Positions 8,947 to 18,453 of a DNA stretch of 64,000 bases are shown here, piece after piece. Every line of letters starts with the position of its first letter. Positions within the stretch are counted from its first letter, which is position 1. This DNA comes from Myxococcota bacterium (GTDB lineage: Bacteria > Myxococcota_C > UBA6777). Under the pieces are notes generated by a model. It saw nothing but the letters and a program-made list of their open reading frames with translations. It was not told the origin of the DNA and made no database searches. The translations under genes and the position numbers were made by a program. The stretch covers positions 9,422 to 73,421 of the forward strand of contig JAKLKB010000043.1 in NCBI GenBank assembly GCA_023150835.1, written 5' to 3'.

Positions 8947-9750
8947 TTACGCCGCCCGTAGTACCGTAAACTCCGCCGATGGCGTCTCTTCCAACACCAC
9001 CTCTGTCGAACCCGCTGCTGTTGTCTGCTCGCGTTGGGCCTCCGACGCTGCCGCCAGATGTTCGCGTTCGGCCTCGAACACCGCTCGCAACAGCAGATGC
9101 GCCGCTTGTTGGCTGTCCTCCACACCCTCTTCGAGCATCATCTTTGCCAATCGTTCTTTGTTCTCTTTTTTCTCCAGCCAAGACACCAAATAACCATGCG
9201 ATTTTTCTACCTTCTCCAACAAGGCCGCAAGACGCATCCGCAACCACAACCGCTCTTGTGACATCGCCCCCCCTTCTTCGGCTTTCCAAGGCGCAACCTT
9301 CCACCCCGACACTTCGCGCAAGATCGCCAGCGCAGACTCTTTCGGACACACAAACGTCCCCGCCCACGCAAGCCGCAAACACGGATGCACCTTGTACCTC
9401 ATCACCTTTTGCTCCAACACCTTGTGCAGCTGACTCAACTCCACAGGTGCTTCGCCGCTTTGCAACATCTCCTGACGCAAAGCGATCGTCTTGCGCAACG
9501 CATACGTCGGGGCTTGCGCGTCCTCTGCCAAACGAAGCTTGATCACACAGCGAAACATATAATCGTACACCAGCTTGTTCAACAATTTGTCCGAAACCTT
9601 CGACAACGAGATCATCTCTTCGATCGAATTGTCCTCACCACGCAAACGCATCGCCAATCTTGTCATCCACATGACCTTGCTCCATATAGATATTTTCTCT
9701 ACAAAAAATAGATAAGATGCCATGATTTCTTCTGTTGCTTCTGTCTTCAT
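8947..9750 (-). CDS. Hypothetical helical cytoplasmic protein
   Basis: The chosen start is ATG 9750, preceded by a GGGGGCG-type ribosome binding site; an earlier start at 9924 would add 58 residues without a clear site. The product has about 267 residues, no signal peptide and is predicted helical, with many Leu, Glu, Lys and Arg. One hydrophobic stretch lies near the start (ASYLFFVEKISIWSKVMWM). The C-terminal third is charged and coiled-coil-like (KKENKERLAKMMLEEGVED), and the tail is Ser/Thr/Ala rich. No family was recognised. It is divergently arranged with the next gene, and the two 5' regions face each other at about 9750-9935, where their promoters must lie. Confidence 0.6.
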   Translation of the reverse strand: MKTEATEEIMASYLFFVEKISIWSKVMWMTRLAMRLRGEDNSIEEMISLSKVSDKLLNKLVYDYMFRCVIKLRLAEDAQAPTYALRKTIALRQEMLQSGEAPVELSQLHKVLEQKVMRYKVHPCLRLAWAGTFVCPKESALAILREVSGWKVAPWKAEEGGAMSQERLWLRMRLAALLEKVEKSHGYLVSWLEKKENKERLAKMMLEEGVEDSQQAAHLLLRAVFEAEREHLAAASEAQREQTTAAGSTEVVLEETPSAEFTVLRAA

Positions 9751-9935
9751 TTTAGCGCCCCCTCTTGTCGAAAAGCAAAAAATCACCTCACTTCCCCTGC
9801 GAACCCCTGAAAACAAAAGCGATTTGTCCTCGATCAACCACCTCCTTGATCTTTCGCCTTTCCTTTTTCTTCCTACGGTGATTAGCTTCTTTGGGCTGCT
9901 GTTCCATGACCCTTCGTGTTGCAAAGGGACTTTTC

Positions 9936-12401
9936 ATGAGCCAACCGACTTCTTCTTCGGGATCTTCGGTGCATTCGGAATCTTCGGTGCATTCGGAATC
10001 TTCGGTGCATTCGGAATCTTCGGTGCATTCGGGATCTTCGGTGCATTGCGTTGCATCGGCTCCATCACGACGCATCCATCGGCGCGTGGGTGGGATGCTG
10101 TTCCTGCTCGGATTATGGGGAATCTTGTATCTCTTTGGTTCGCCGGGATGCCACATCTGGCACTCTCCCCCCGATCAACAAAGCTGCGATCCGCTGCATG
10201 ATCCGACCATTGCACAAGAGTGGAAACACCTGACCAGCCAACAATACACACAACTTGCCTGCCTCCAAGTCGCTTGGGGCGATGCCTTCCAACAAGCCGC
10301 AGGGGTCTTGGTGCGCGTCGACGCTTCGGGCCAATTGCTCGGTCGCGAAGGGCAAAGCCAGCGCTTTTCCTCCAAGCAGCCGATCCAACTGCCAAGCCAG
10401 ATCACAGGCGAACAACGGCGCTTTCGCTTGTTTGTCTTCACCGCCGCCTTCGCCAACCAACAGCCCTTCGAGGAAGTCGAGCAACAATGCAACATCGAGA
10501 TGGCACGCCCTCTCTACGATTGCCTTTCCCAACAAGAACAAGCCACCTGCTGGTTTTTCTTTGCCTTTCGACCCGAAGCCAACTTCCCAGCCATCACCCC
10601 ATCTCTCAACGGCGATCCCGCCCAAACCTGCAAGATCGTCACACGCACCGTCCCCTCCGAACCTGAACCCACCACCGATAAAGAGTCCACATCTCCCGAA
10701 GAGACCACATCTCCCGAAGAGACCGCACTTCCCGAAGAGACCGCACTTCCCGAAGAGACCGCACTTCCCGAAGAGACCGCACTTCCCGAAGAAACCGCAC
10801 TTCCCGAAGAAACCACATCTCCCGAAGAGGCGGCTCCTCCTGAAGAGCCAAGCCTTCCCGAACCACAACCCGAACCACAACCCGAACCACAACCCGAACC
10901 CAGTTGTGCATCCGACCCAAGTATCGGGCAACCTTGTGTTGTTCCACGAAAACTTGGCGTATGCAGCGAAGGGACATGGACTTGTGTCAAAGAGGTCAAG
11001 ACCTGTGTTTCCCCCTACACACCGACCCCTGAGATATGTGATCGCCGAGACAACGATTGTGACGGTCAGATCGACGAAGGCTTCTTCCAAGTCCTCCCAA
11101 GTACGGGAAACGCCAACCGACTGTTTTCTTCCGTAGCCATCGGCCCCAACGGGGATCTGTTTGTGGCTGGAAACTTTTTCGACACCTTCCAACTCGGCTC
11201 CGTCACTCTGCAAGCTTTAGGGGGAGCCGATATCGTGATCGCACGAATCAGCCCCGAAGGCACCGTCCGATGGGCGATCCGCACAGGCGGATCAAGCTAC
11301 GAAAATGTCTCGCGCCTTGCCATCGACCCGAACGGCCAGATCTACATACTCGGGATGTTTTATGGCACCACCACCCTCGGAACAACGACATTGCGCGGTA
11401 GTGGCAACCAAGGCTTCTTTTTTGCGAAGCTCGACGATCAGGGAAATATCTTGTGGGCGCGTACCACCAGCGGCACAGGACTGGTGATCGGAAAAGCGCT
11501 CTCCATCCCATCCCAAGGGCAGATCCTCATCGCGGGTGACCTCTCTGGCGACGCTTCTTTTGATCAACACACATTGAACACACAAGGCGCAAACAACGGC
11601 TTTTTGGTCAGCTACAACGCCCAAGGCCAAGCACAATGGGCCAGACGCTTTAGCAGCCCCACCGCTCTCTCCGTCAGCGACCTCACCCTCGGAAACAACG
11701 CAGCTTTTGTGGTCGGTGGCTTCAACGACAGCGCAACCTTTGACACACACGCCCTTCAATCGGCAGGAAACGAAGATATCTTCGTCGCCTCTTACAGCCT
11801 CAACGGCAACGCACAATGGGCTGTTCGTGCAGGAACCGAGCAAAACGAACGCGCCACCACAGCGGCGTTTTCCTCCCAAGGCGAAGTCGTGATCGCAGGT
11901 TCCTTCCAACAAAAGCTGCAACTCGGCACCCACACCTTAAACCACACAGGCCGCGCACTTTTTGTCACAGCCCTCGAACCTTCGCGTCATGCCTTCCTTT
12001 GGGCCGCAAAGCTCGGCGATCAAAGTACCCCCGAAGCAAAGCGCCTTGGCATCGGCCCCACAGGCGATATCCATCTCACAGGCAGTTTCAACGGCTCACT
12101 CACCGTCGGTCCCTCCAAGCTCAACGGCCTGTTTGAAGCCTCGGCCTTTCTTGCACGTCTCCAACGCTCGACAGGTCGCTGGTTATGGGGCATTCAGATC
12201 CAACACCAAACCACCAGCAGCACAGGCTATGAAAGCGCATACGCCTTCGATCTTGCGGTCGATCCGAGCGGACACAACTACTTCGTCGGTTCTTTTAGCG
12301 GCACCGCCATCTTTGGAACAAAGATCATCCCCACTCCGCCGATGATCCAAGGTGCATACCTCGCCAAAGTCAGCGCAGATGGCTATTGGGCCTGCCCCTG
12401 A
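9936..12401 (+). CDS. Surface-anchored protein with DNDCDG metal-binding-type motif and beta-propeller repeats
   Basis: The start at ATG 9936 follows AAAGGGAC. The 821-residue product opens with an unusual cytosolic tail of about five SSVHSE repeats, then a membrane segment (about residues 59-77) ending in SPGC, possibly a lipobox. Next come a globular domain, an acidic linker of repeated ALPEET and SPEET units, a PEPQ repeat, and a Cys-rich segment with EICDRRDNDCDGQIDEGF. That last motif is typical of the 'putative metal-binding motif' (MopE-like) found in myxobacterial surface proteins. The remaining 450 residues contain repeated GDLFVAGNF, GQIYILGMF and GEVVIAGSF units, spaced 45-55 residues, as in SBBP-type beta-propellers. 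A role in adhesion or metal binding at the surface is inferred from family knowledge; the ligand is unknown. Confidence 0.75.
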   Translation: MSQPTSSSGSSVHSESSVHSESSVHSESSVHSGSSVHCVASAPSRRIHRRVGGMLFLLGLWGILYLFGSPGCHIWHSPPDQQSCDPLHDPTIAQEWKHLTSQQYTQLACLQVAWGDAFQQAAGVLVRVDASGQLLGREGQSQRFSSKQPIQLPSQITGEQRRFRLFVFTAAFANQQPFEEVEQQCNIEMARPLYDCLSQQEQATCWFFFAFRPEANFPAITPSLNGDPAQTCKIVTRTVPSEPEPTTDKESTSPEETTSPEETALPEETALPEETALPEETALPEETALPEETTSPEEAAPPEEPSLPEPQPEPQPEPQPEPSCASDPSIGQPCVVPRKLGVCSEGTWTCVKEVKTCVSPYTPTPEICDRRDNDCDGQIDEGFFQVLPSTGNANRLFSSVAIGPNGDLFVAGNFFDTFQLGSVTLQALGGADIVIARISPEGTVRWAIRTGGSSYENVSRLAIDPNGQIYILGMFYGTTTLGTTTLRGSGNQGFFFAKLDDQGNILWARTTSGTGLVIGKALSIPSQGQILIAGDLSGDASFDQHTLNTQGANNGFLVSYNAQGQAQWARRFSSPTALSVSDLTLGNNAAFVVGGFNDSATFDTHALQSAGNEDIFVASYSLNGNAQWAVRAGTEQNERATTAAFSSQGEVVIAGSFQQKLQLGTHTLNHTGRALFVTALEPSRHAFLWAAKLGDQSTPEAKRLGIGPTGDIHLTGSFNGSLTVGPSKLNGLFEASAFLARLQRSTGRWLWGIQIQHQTTSSTGYESAYAFDLAVDPSGHNYFVGSFSGTAIFGTKIIPTPPMIQGAYLAKVSADGYWACP
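9963..10047 (+). repeat. 18-bp tandem repeat encoding SSVHSE units
   Basis: Four full units of tcttcggtgcattcggaa and a partial fifth lie just after the start codon of the surface protein, so changes in unit number keep the frame. Confidence 0.93.
10684..10829 (+). repeat. 18-bp tandem repeat encoding TSPEET/ALPEET linker
   Basis: About eight units of the form gaagagaccgcacttccc encode a Glu/Pro-rich spacer between the membrane-proximal domain and the Cys-rich region. Confidence 0.92.
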
Positions 12402-12531
12402 GCTTCGTCTTGACAAAAAAGGTTTCGTTCAACCCTCACCCCGCCGCTACGCGGCTCCCTGCGACGCTCGCAAAGCCTCGCTGCAAGGCGAGGGGAAAGA
12501 TCTTCTTCCATTCGCTTTTTGTACCCCTGTA

Positions 12532-12605
12532 ATAAGAAATCTGCTCGTTGTGTGATCGTAAAAATGTAGGGGCAGCCCCCTGTGGCTGCCCCAGAACAGG
12601 GCGTT
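12532..12605 (+). repeat. Dispersed repeat family B, copy 6 (3'-truncated)
   Basis: This copy stops after ACAGGGCG and passes straight into the next copy, making a direct tandem pair with about 70 identical bases. Confidence 0.88.
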
Positions 12606-12608
12606 CAA

Positions 12609-12723
12609 ATACGAAATCTGCTCGTTGTGTGATCGTAAAAATGTAGGGGCAGCCCCCTGTGGCTGCCCCAGAACAGGGCGTCTACATACTCCTTTTTGTG
12701 TACGCATCGCTCGGATATCGTAC
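12609..12723 (+). repeat. Dispersed repeat family B, copy 7
   Basis: Full-length copy with complete outer arms and GGATATCGTAC end. Together with copy 6 it occupies most of the gap before the next gene; the rest (12402-12531) holds a GC-rich patch with no recognised feature. Confidence 0.9.
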
Positions 12724-12785
12724 AAGCCCCACGATATCAAACCCAAACACACGAGTCCGACTCGAAACAAACAGGACACTCACCC

Positions 12786-13757
12786 ATGTTCACTCACAAA
12801 CACTCTCCTTGGTGGAGCCTTCTGGGTCTGGGATGCTTTTTCTGGGCCTTTTCCTCGATGGCTCTTGCTCGACCGCTCCCCAAAGAGCCGCTGCTTCGGC
12901 GTTATCTGTATGCAGTGCAAATGTACTATAAAAATCAAAGTAATGATTCCCGCATGATTTTCCTTTCTGTCCAACAATCTCTCCAACAATCTCTTTTTTT
13001 TGAAAAGGACACTTCTGCTTTTCCTCTTTACAGACTTTTGCGCCTTGACGTGGATCACTTTCTTGCCCGCATCGACTGGGAAAGCAAAGCCTACGTCGAC
13101 GCTTGCCGACAACTGGGTCGATTGCTCGGGCAGATCAACGCCTTCCCTCCGCAACGCTGGCTCGAACTACGACGCATTTCTGCTCAATCTTGGGAAAAAC
13201 ACGGACTCGAAGCTGGGCTGATCGAACGCCTTGATGCGGCCAGTCGCACCTATCACGAAGAATGTCCAAAGATCCCGACGCGCCTACACTTCCAGATCAT
13301 CCCCCCTCACGCCGTCGTGCATCTGCGCGATCAAAGCGGACGCTGGCAAAGGTTACGCACCCGACAAGCAGAAGTACGCGGGCGGATCATCGTCATTCGC
13401 ACACGCGCTCAAGGCCACCAAAGCGATCTGCGCACCCTTGCGATCACCCCGGGCGTGCGTCAATTTGTCTCCATTCAACTCCGAAAAAGAGACTCCAAAA
13501 CAGACTCCAAAGACGATCCAACACCGACCAACGACCCCACAAAACGCCCCGCCGATCCCACCACACAACAACTCACCCAACGAACCAAACCTCCCACCAA
13601 GCCCCTAGCCATCTATCAACAATGGTGGTTTTGGACCGCTATCGGCGTTGCCGTCGTCACCGCCGCAGTGACAACCTCCGTCGCCGTCGTCCTCAGTCAA
13701 CCCAACGAGCAATTGCGCGGAAAAAACGACACCCCCTTCCGCCTCTGGGATCGCTGA
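12786..13757 (+). CDS. Secreted or periplasmic protein with PEGA-like domain and C-terminal membrane anchor
   Basis: The start ATG 12786 follows a weak CAGGACA site. The product of about 323 residues has a signal peptide (core LLGLGCFFWAFSSMALA), a helical region (residues 30-160), then a PEGA-like beta segment around residues 165-240 (HFQIIPPHAVVHLRDQSGRW). A Lys/Thr/Pro-rich linker leads to a C-terminal membrane helix (WWFWTAIGVAVVTAAVTTSV) and a short tail. Myxobacterial genomes often carry such PEGA/TPR proteins with one C-terminal helix near Ser/Thr kinases. It overlaps no neighbour and ends two bases before the convergent phosphatase gene. Function is unknown. Confidence 0.65.
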   Translation: MFTHKHSPWWSLLGLGCFFWAFSSMALARPLPKEPLLRRYLYAVQMYYKNQSNDSRMIFLSVQQSLQQSLFFEKDTSAFPLYRLLRLDVDHFLARIDWESKAYVDACRQLGRLLGQINAFPPQRWLELRRISAQSWEKHGLEAGLIERLDAASRTYHEECPKIPTRLHFQIIPPHAVVHLRDQSGRWQRLRTRQAEVRGRIIVIRTRAQGHQSDLRTLAITPGVRQFVSIQLRKRDSKTDSKDDPTPTNDPTKRPADPTTQQLTQRTKPPTKPLAIYQQWWFWTAIGVAVVTAAVTTSVAVVLSQPNEQLRGKNDTPFRLWDR

Positions 13758-13758
13758 G

Positions 13759-16425
13759 CTAACGCAAAGACCAACGACGCCGTCTCTCAGCAAAGCGCAC
13801 CAACATCCATAGGATCAAAAAGCACAGCCCCACCCACAGATCGCCCACACCATCCCCAACCAAACACCCTGCGCAACCACCCGTTTTTCCATCGGACTCC
13901 AGCGACAAGACACCCTCTGTCGGCTCGCTGGCTGTTTCAGGGATCACAGCCGTCTCAGCAAGCCCCCCCTCTTCGGCCTTTTCGGCCCCGCCATCTTGCT
14001 CTGCCTTTTCAACACTCGGTTCAGAAACAACAGGCTCAAACGAAGCTTCGCTCGCTGCTTCGGGGGTAGGCTCAACAGAGACTTCGGGTGTAGGCTCGGG
14101 CGTAGGCTCAGGTGTAGGCTCGGAAGCAACAGGCAGATCCAACACGACATCCAGAGACAGATCGAACGAAACATCCGACGAACTCGCGCTGCTTTGCTTG
14201 ACCATCACAGCGATCACGTTTTCTCCGACACGCAGGGCGGCCCTCGCCGTCGCATCCAAGGCCACGCTGCTGCGCTCGTTGTCTTGAGAGCTACTGGACG
14301 CCCAAGCGGCGTAGCCATCGCCATTGTCCGCATACTTGGAAAACGCCCGCACACCGTTGATCCACACGATCACACCATCATCATGGAGCACCTGTAGCTG
14401 CCCGGACTTCGCAGAAAACGGCAGCGAAAAGCGTTTGCGAAAATACACCGACGGCGGTGTGGGCGAAGGATGCGGGATCTCCGTCGCCTCGTCTCCGTCG
14501 CCATAACCAAGCTGCGCTTTCCCGCGACTCCAGCCGCTATCATCAAACAGCGGTGTCATCCAAGCCGCCCCCTGATCTTGCCCTGAGGCGTGGTATCGCC
14601 ACTCTTCCCCCCAACGGATCGCTTGGATCTCGGCGGTAATCTTGCTGTATCCGTGTGTTTCGTCATGGACCTTGGCATCGACAGCGCTCTCCACACGCAA
14701 CAGCACGCGCTCGCTTGGCGTGTGCGGTATCTGCCAGTCATACGACCCGTTATTCGGCCAGTTGCGTACGATATCTTTCCATGTCGCCCCACCATCTAAC
14801 GAATAACGCAGCGTCACTTGCGAAAGCGGCGAACCCACCCGACGCCATAGCAACTTGACGGTCTGCCCCGGGATCCAAGACTCCCCACCCATCGGCGATA
14901 TCCAAAAAAGCCCTTCCCCCTTTACCAACGTAAAACGATCCGAGACCACCCCATCTCTTCGGATATTCGTCAATGTCAGTGCTGTCCCCGAGATATCCAA
15001 CAAGCACGAACCATACGCTTTTTCCGTTATGTACATCACAGGATGGGGGCGTGGCCCTTGGCTCAACGAAGCGCCCCCATGACCCGCCACCACATACACC
15101 GCTCCCTTCGTCCCTGCCACGATCTTTTGATAAGGCCCCGTCCCATCGAGCTTTCCATCTCCGTTATCGACGATCTTTCCCGTCGCGGTCGTCGGTGTAT
15201 CGTAGGCCCCATGCAACAGGTACGAGCGTTCGTAGATGTGCGAATGTCCCGCCATCACCAGATCCACCCCTGCGGCCTCCAAGATCGGCAACGCCCGTTC
15301 CCGCATCTCGCGCAACTGGCTTTCCGTATCCGAATCATGACTCCCTTTGCTGTATGGCGGATGATGCCAATACGCCACCAACCAAGGCTGCTTTGTCGCC
15401 GCAAGATCCGCCTTCAACCATGTCAGCATCGGACCTGTCACCGTTCGAGAAGAATCATGCGAGTCCAGTACGATAAAATGAACATGACCGTAATCAAAAG
15501 AATAATACGCCTCTGTCCCCGAAGCCACACCGCCCGCCTCTGCGCCTTTTGGCAACACATAAGCATCGTAATACGGACCCGTCTGCGTCCCCGAATCGGA
15601 ATTCTGCCCCTCATGGTTCCCCAGCGTCGGCCAACACGGTGTCATACGCAAGATATCCCGATAGATATCAAAGAAATGGCGCTGAAACTCGTCATCCGTA
15701 CCGCTGTTGTAAGCGATATCGCCCATGTGCAAAAACAGATCAGGTGGACGCTGCCCCACATAACGCAACATCGCATCCCGAACCTCTAGTTGCGCGCTGC
15801 CTCCTGTTCCCGAATCCCCAACCACCCACAATCGCATCTTCTTGACTTGCCCATGCGTCGGCGATGTCCGAAAAAAGTGTTGCGCATCCCCTCCCACCAA
15901 CACCCGATCTGCCGTACCCACCGCATAATAATACAGCGTATCGGGCCGCAGCCCCGTCAAGCGCACTTCGTGCTGTGTCTTCGCAACATTCGAGGACACC
16001 ACCGAACCCAACACTTGGGGACTCAGACCATAACGCACTTGGGCCGTCGACGCCTGTGCTGTGCGCCAAACGATGATCACGCCCTCTGGCGTATTTTGTT
16101 GAAGATACGGCCCTCGCGAGATCGTCTGCGCACAGACCGTTCCTCCCCAACTACCCATCCACATCACACCCAAACACACCCACATAAAGCCCCAAAACAC
16201 CGAGACCTTCGCGCTTTTTCTTTTCCCACGCGCCTTCTCGTTGACAAAGAAACCCCACGCCCGAGATGTTTCAAGCGGCTGCGCCACCGGCTTGAAAAAA
16301 ATCTGTTCGCCCCGCCAACATGGGGTCAAGGGGCCATCGGTCCCTTGCGGGGCTTGGGGCGGAGCCCCATCCAACAAACCAACTGCCTCTCTTCTCTGCG
16401 CAATCACCGTTTTTTTATCGTACAC
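13759..16425 (-). CDS. Purple-acid-phosphatase-like metallophosphoesterase with sorting-signal-like C-terminus
   Basis: The catalytic part has every metal-ligand motif of calcineurin-like phosphoesterases in order: VVGDSGT, MGDIAYN, LGNHEG, YWHHPPYS and MAGHSHIYER. A fibronectin-like N-terminal domain (ISRGPYLQ onwards) typical of purple acid phosphatases precedes it. A beta-rich C-terminal domain follows, then a repeated PTPEP linker. The end is GGCAGC, a hydrophobic segment and RRRRW, much like the MYXO-CTERM sorting tail. It likely hydrolyses phosphate esters at the cell surface. The 888-residue ORF starts at GTG 16425 behind a strong GGAGGAAG site. However, residues about 16-60 are the in-frame translation of a family A repeat, placed before the real signal peptide (KARGKRKSAKVSVFWGF). 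The gene lies 58 bp after a TPR gene on the same strand and is probably cotranscribed with it. Confidence 0.88.
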   Translation of the reverse strand: MYDKKTVIAQRREAVGLLDGAPPQAPQGTDGPLTPCWRGEQIFFKPVAQPLETSRAWGFFVNEKARGKRKSAKVSVFWGFMWVCLGVMWMGSWGGTVCAQTISRGPYLQQNTPEGVIIVWRTAQASTAQVRYGLSPQVLGSVVSSNVAKTQHEVRLTGLRPDTLYYYAVGTADRVLVGGDAQHFFRTSPTHGQVKKMRLWVVGDSGTGGSAQLEVRDAMLRYVGQRPPDLFLHMGDIAYNSGTDDEFQRHFFDIYRDILRMTPCWPTLGNHEGQNSDSGTQTGPYYDAYVLPKGAEAGGVASGTEAYYSFDYGHVHFIVLDSHDSSRTVTGPMLTWLKADLAATKQPWLVAYWHHPPYSKGSHDSDTESQLREMRERALPILEAAGVDLVMAGHSHIYERSYLLHGAYDTPTTATGKIVDNGDGKLDGTGPYQKIVAGTKGAVYVVAGHGGASLSQGPRPHPVMYITEKAYGSCLLDISGTALTLTNIRRDGVVSDRFTLVKGEGLFWISPMGGESWIPGQTVKLLWRRVGSPLSQVTLRYSLDGGATWKDIVRNWPNNGSYDWQIPHTPSERVLLRVESAVDAKVHDETHGYSKITAEIQAIRWGEEWRYHASGQDQGAAWMTPLFDDSGWSRGKAQLGYGDGDEATEIPHPSPTPPSVYFRKRFSLPFSAKSGQLQVLHDDGVIVWINGVRAFSKYADNGDGYAAWASSSSQDNERSSVALDATARAALRVGENVIAVMVKQSSASSSDVSFDLSLDVVLDLPVASEPTPEPTPEPTPEVSVEPTPEAASEASFEPVVSEPSVEKAEQDGGAEKAEEGGLAETAVIPETASEPTEGVLSLESDGKTGGCAGCLVGDGVGDLWVGLCFLILWMLVRFAERRRRWSLR
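16249..16386 (-). repeat. Dispersed repeat family A, copy 4, inside the 5' end of the phosphatase ORF
   Basis: Copy with GGGGC/GCCCC replacing the usual GGGGT/ACCCC closing pair, a compensated change. It lies between the strong GGAGGAAG ribosome binding site and the signal-peptide codons of the phosphatase gene and is open in frame, adding about 45 residues. Confidence 0.82.
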
Positions 16426-16483
16426 AGATCTTCCTCCATCTCGCTTCTAAAAAAAGACTCCACCGATCTTTTCTCTCAAAAAC

Positions 16484-17401
16484 TCAACGATTTTCTCCCT
16501 TCAAACGCGCCTGCCATCGCAACGCTTCCGCATCTTTGGGATATACACGCAACCAACGCCCCACACAACGGCGTGCCTCTTCCACTCGCCCCAAAGACCA
16601 CAAGATCCGCACTTCACGCCCGCGATTCAGCGAAGAAGGCCGCCCACGCAACAACCCCCTGACTTCTTCCAACGCACGCAACCGATCCTTCTTTGCGCTA
16701 TCTTTCTTTCCCATCCGTTCGTACAGATCCGCCCGACGCATCCACCCATCCGCTCGCACAGGTAGCCTCAACATCCCCTCTTCCACCACGCGGATCGCCT
16801 CTTCCCATCGCCCTTGTCTGCGCAACACACGCAACAACGCCAGCCGCAACACCATCGCTCCCTTTAAAACACCCACTCCCTCTCGATACCATCGCACCGC
16901 CTCTTCCCACCGCCCTTTCTGTTCCATGATCCGACCCGCAGCAAGATACAGATGCGGCTGCGGGCGCAAACGCACCGATGCCTTGTACGCTCCCAAAGCC
17001 TCTTCCCATCGCTGTTTCCGCTGCCAAAGCTGCGCAAGCAACGCATACACCTCCCACGAAACCACCTTCGCTCGCTTCGCTTCTCCCAACGCTGTTTCCG
17101 CTTCTTCCCACCGGCCCGCCGAAAACCACAGCCGCCCCCAATACAACAATCGCTGCGGATGCTTCGGAGACAATCGATCCACACGCAGCAGATCTGCTAC
17201 CGCAAGTTCGATATCTCCGTGACGACGATACAGATCACTTCGACGCAACAACAAACCCACATCCCCTGGCGCTTTCCTCAACCGCACACTCAACCGTGCG
17301 ATCTCTTCATGCAGCCCCAAATGCGCCGTCGCTACGCCCTCCCATAGACCACACCACGCCACACTTACCAACCAAACCAACACCACATCGGAACACCGCA
17401 T
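16484..17401 (-). CDS. Secreted or periplasmic tetratricopeptide-repeat protein
   Basis: The ATG at 17401 follows GGAGGAG, so it is preferred over the upstream start at 17446. The product has about 305 residues. Residues 1-27 form a signal peptide (SDVVLVWLVSVAWCGLW, cleavage near ATA-HL). The rest is a row of about seven TPR-like helical hairpins in which the phrase GRWEEA recurs (SAGRWEEAETAL, KQRWEEALGAY, KGRWEEAVRWY, QGRWEEAIRVV, LGRVEEARRCV). TPR arrays mediate protein-protein contacts. The phosphatase gene starts 58 bp downstream on the same strand, so the two may work together at the envelope; that pairing is inferred only from position. Confidence 0.8.
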   Translation of the reverse strand: MRCSDVVLVWLVSVAWCGLWEGVATAHLGLHEEIARLSVRLRKAPGDVGLLLRRSDLYRRHGDIELAVADLLRVDRLSPKHPQRLLYWGRLWFSAGRWEEAETALGEAKRAKVVSWEVYALLAQLWQRKQRWEEALGAYKASVRLRPQPHLYLAAGRIMEQKGRWEEAVRWYREGVGVLKGAMVLRLALLRVLRRQGRWEEAIRVVEEGMLRLPVRADGWMRRADLYERMGKKDSAKKDRLRALEEVRGLLRGRPSSLNRGREVRILWSLGRVEEARRCVGRWLRVYPKDAEALRWQARLKGENR

Positions 17402-17492
17402 CTCAAACACTCCTCCACATCTCCGTGAACCTTCTCTTGGCTTCACAACCCTCTGCCCACCATCGCAAGCATACCACGATTGTTTTTTCTTT

Positions 17493-17620
17493 TTTGTGGG
17501 GTTTCACCCCACGCCCCACAAGGGAGCTTTGCCCCCTTGACCCCATGTTGGCGGGACAACTATTTATTTTTCAAACAAACGCCTGCGCCGCTTGGACATC
17601 TGCGGATACGAGTTTTCTTT
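17493..17620 (+). repeat. Dispersed repeat family A, copy 5
   Basis: Plus-strand copy with an intact first hairpin (GTGGGGT/ACCCCAC) and second-hairpin arms CAAGGG/CCCTTG around a TTT loop. It occupies the space between two divergently transcribed genes. Confidence 0.85.
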
Positions 17621-17756
17621 TTTCCGAAATGTAAACATCATACATTTTCTCCGTTGACAACGATTGAGGCGGATGTTAAGTTCGCACCGTTTTCAACTCA
17701 ACATTGGTTGTGCATACGATTCAAGAAATTCGTTCTCTTTGTTCTTAGGAGGTCAG

Positions 17757-18176
17757 ATGAGAAAGCCTTTCGGTGTTTTCAGCCTTTTCTTTTTGTTTTT
17801 CCTTTTGCAAGGGTGCCATTATTCCTTGATTGGAAAAGAAATTGCGTTTTCACCAACACTTGATCCATCACACCAGCGAAAACGAGTCGACGAGTATCGA
17901 GCATGGATGCTGCGTTACCTTGTAAAAAAAGGATGGCACGGCGCACCGCCCACTTCAAAAAAATCCGAGATCACGATCTACCCATTCCCAGTAACGCACT
18001 TAAACAACGAACGCACTATTTTTTTGATGGTGCATTGTCGAAAAAACAAAAGAAAAGAAGCCTTGGCTTTTCTTGACGAGATGGTGACACACTCGCGCTC
18101 TCTTTTCCCAGACGTTGCTCTTCTTCACACCGTGCAGGTGTGGACGCCCCCGTCCGCTCGCGCTCGATCTCAATGA
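17757..18176 (+). CDS. Small putative lipoprotein of unknown function
   Basis: The ATG at 17757 lies 6 bases after a consensus AGGAGG. The 139-residue product has a lipoprotein signal (MRKPFGVFSLFFLFFLLQGC) with the lipobox LLQGC, so the mature protein would start at Cys20 and be membrane-anchored. The rest is basic and mixed alpha/beta (KSEITIYPFPVTHL, RTIFLMVHCRKNKRKEALAF). The C-terminus ends SARARSQ and runs into a pyrimidine-rich repeat tract. No family was recognised. A small Cys-rich secreted protein follows on the same strand. Confidence 0.7.
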   Translation: MRKPFGVFSLFFLFFLLQGCHYSLIGKEIAFSPTLDPSHQRKRVDEYRAWMLRYLVKKGWHGAPPTSKKSEITIYPFPVTHLNNERTIFLMVHCRKNKRKEALAFLDEMVTHSRSLFPDVALLHTVQVWTPPSARARSQ

Positions 18177-18209
18177 CTCGTTCACATTCCCGCCCTTCCG
18201 TGCCTCCCG

Positions 18210-18271
18210 CTCTGTTTCGTCCTCTCTTCCGCTCCTTCCGCTCTGTTTCGTCCTCTCTTCCGCTCCTTCCG
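18210..18271 (+). repeat. 31-bp tandem repeat, 2 units, between small genes
   Basis: Two identical pyrimidine-rich 31-base units (starting ctctgtttcgtcc) are followed by degenerate versions up to about 18305. They lie just after the lipoprotein stop and may be leftovers of local slippage. Confidence 0.85.
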
Positions 18272-18453
18272 CTGCTTTTTCGTCTTCCCTTCCGTGCCTT
18301 CCGTGTTTTACGAAGCGTGAGACTCCCTCTGGTCGTCTTCCGTGTACGGTGTTGGGTGCCATGTTGTTTTGCATCACAAGATCGCGTAGCCTTGCGATGT
18401 TTTTGTTTGTGTGCTGGTTTTGCGTACACCTTGAGCCGCTTGGAGGCCGTACA

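Noticed and set aside
12415-12510. A GC-rich palindromic patch after the surface protein gene as a terminator
   Set aside because: Self-complementary pieces exist but there is no U-run and no clear single stem, so a terminator call is not supported.
17655-17683. A TTGACA box with a TAAGTT 17 bases later, upstream of the small lipoprotein gene
   Set aside because: The -35 is good but the -10 is weak, and promoter consensus in this group is uncertain, so it was not listed.
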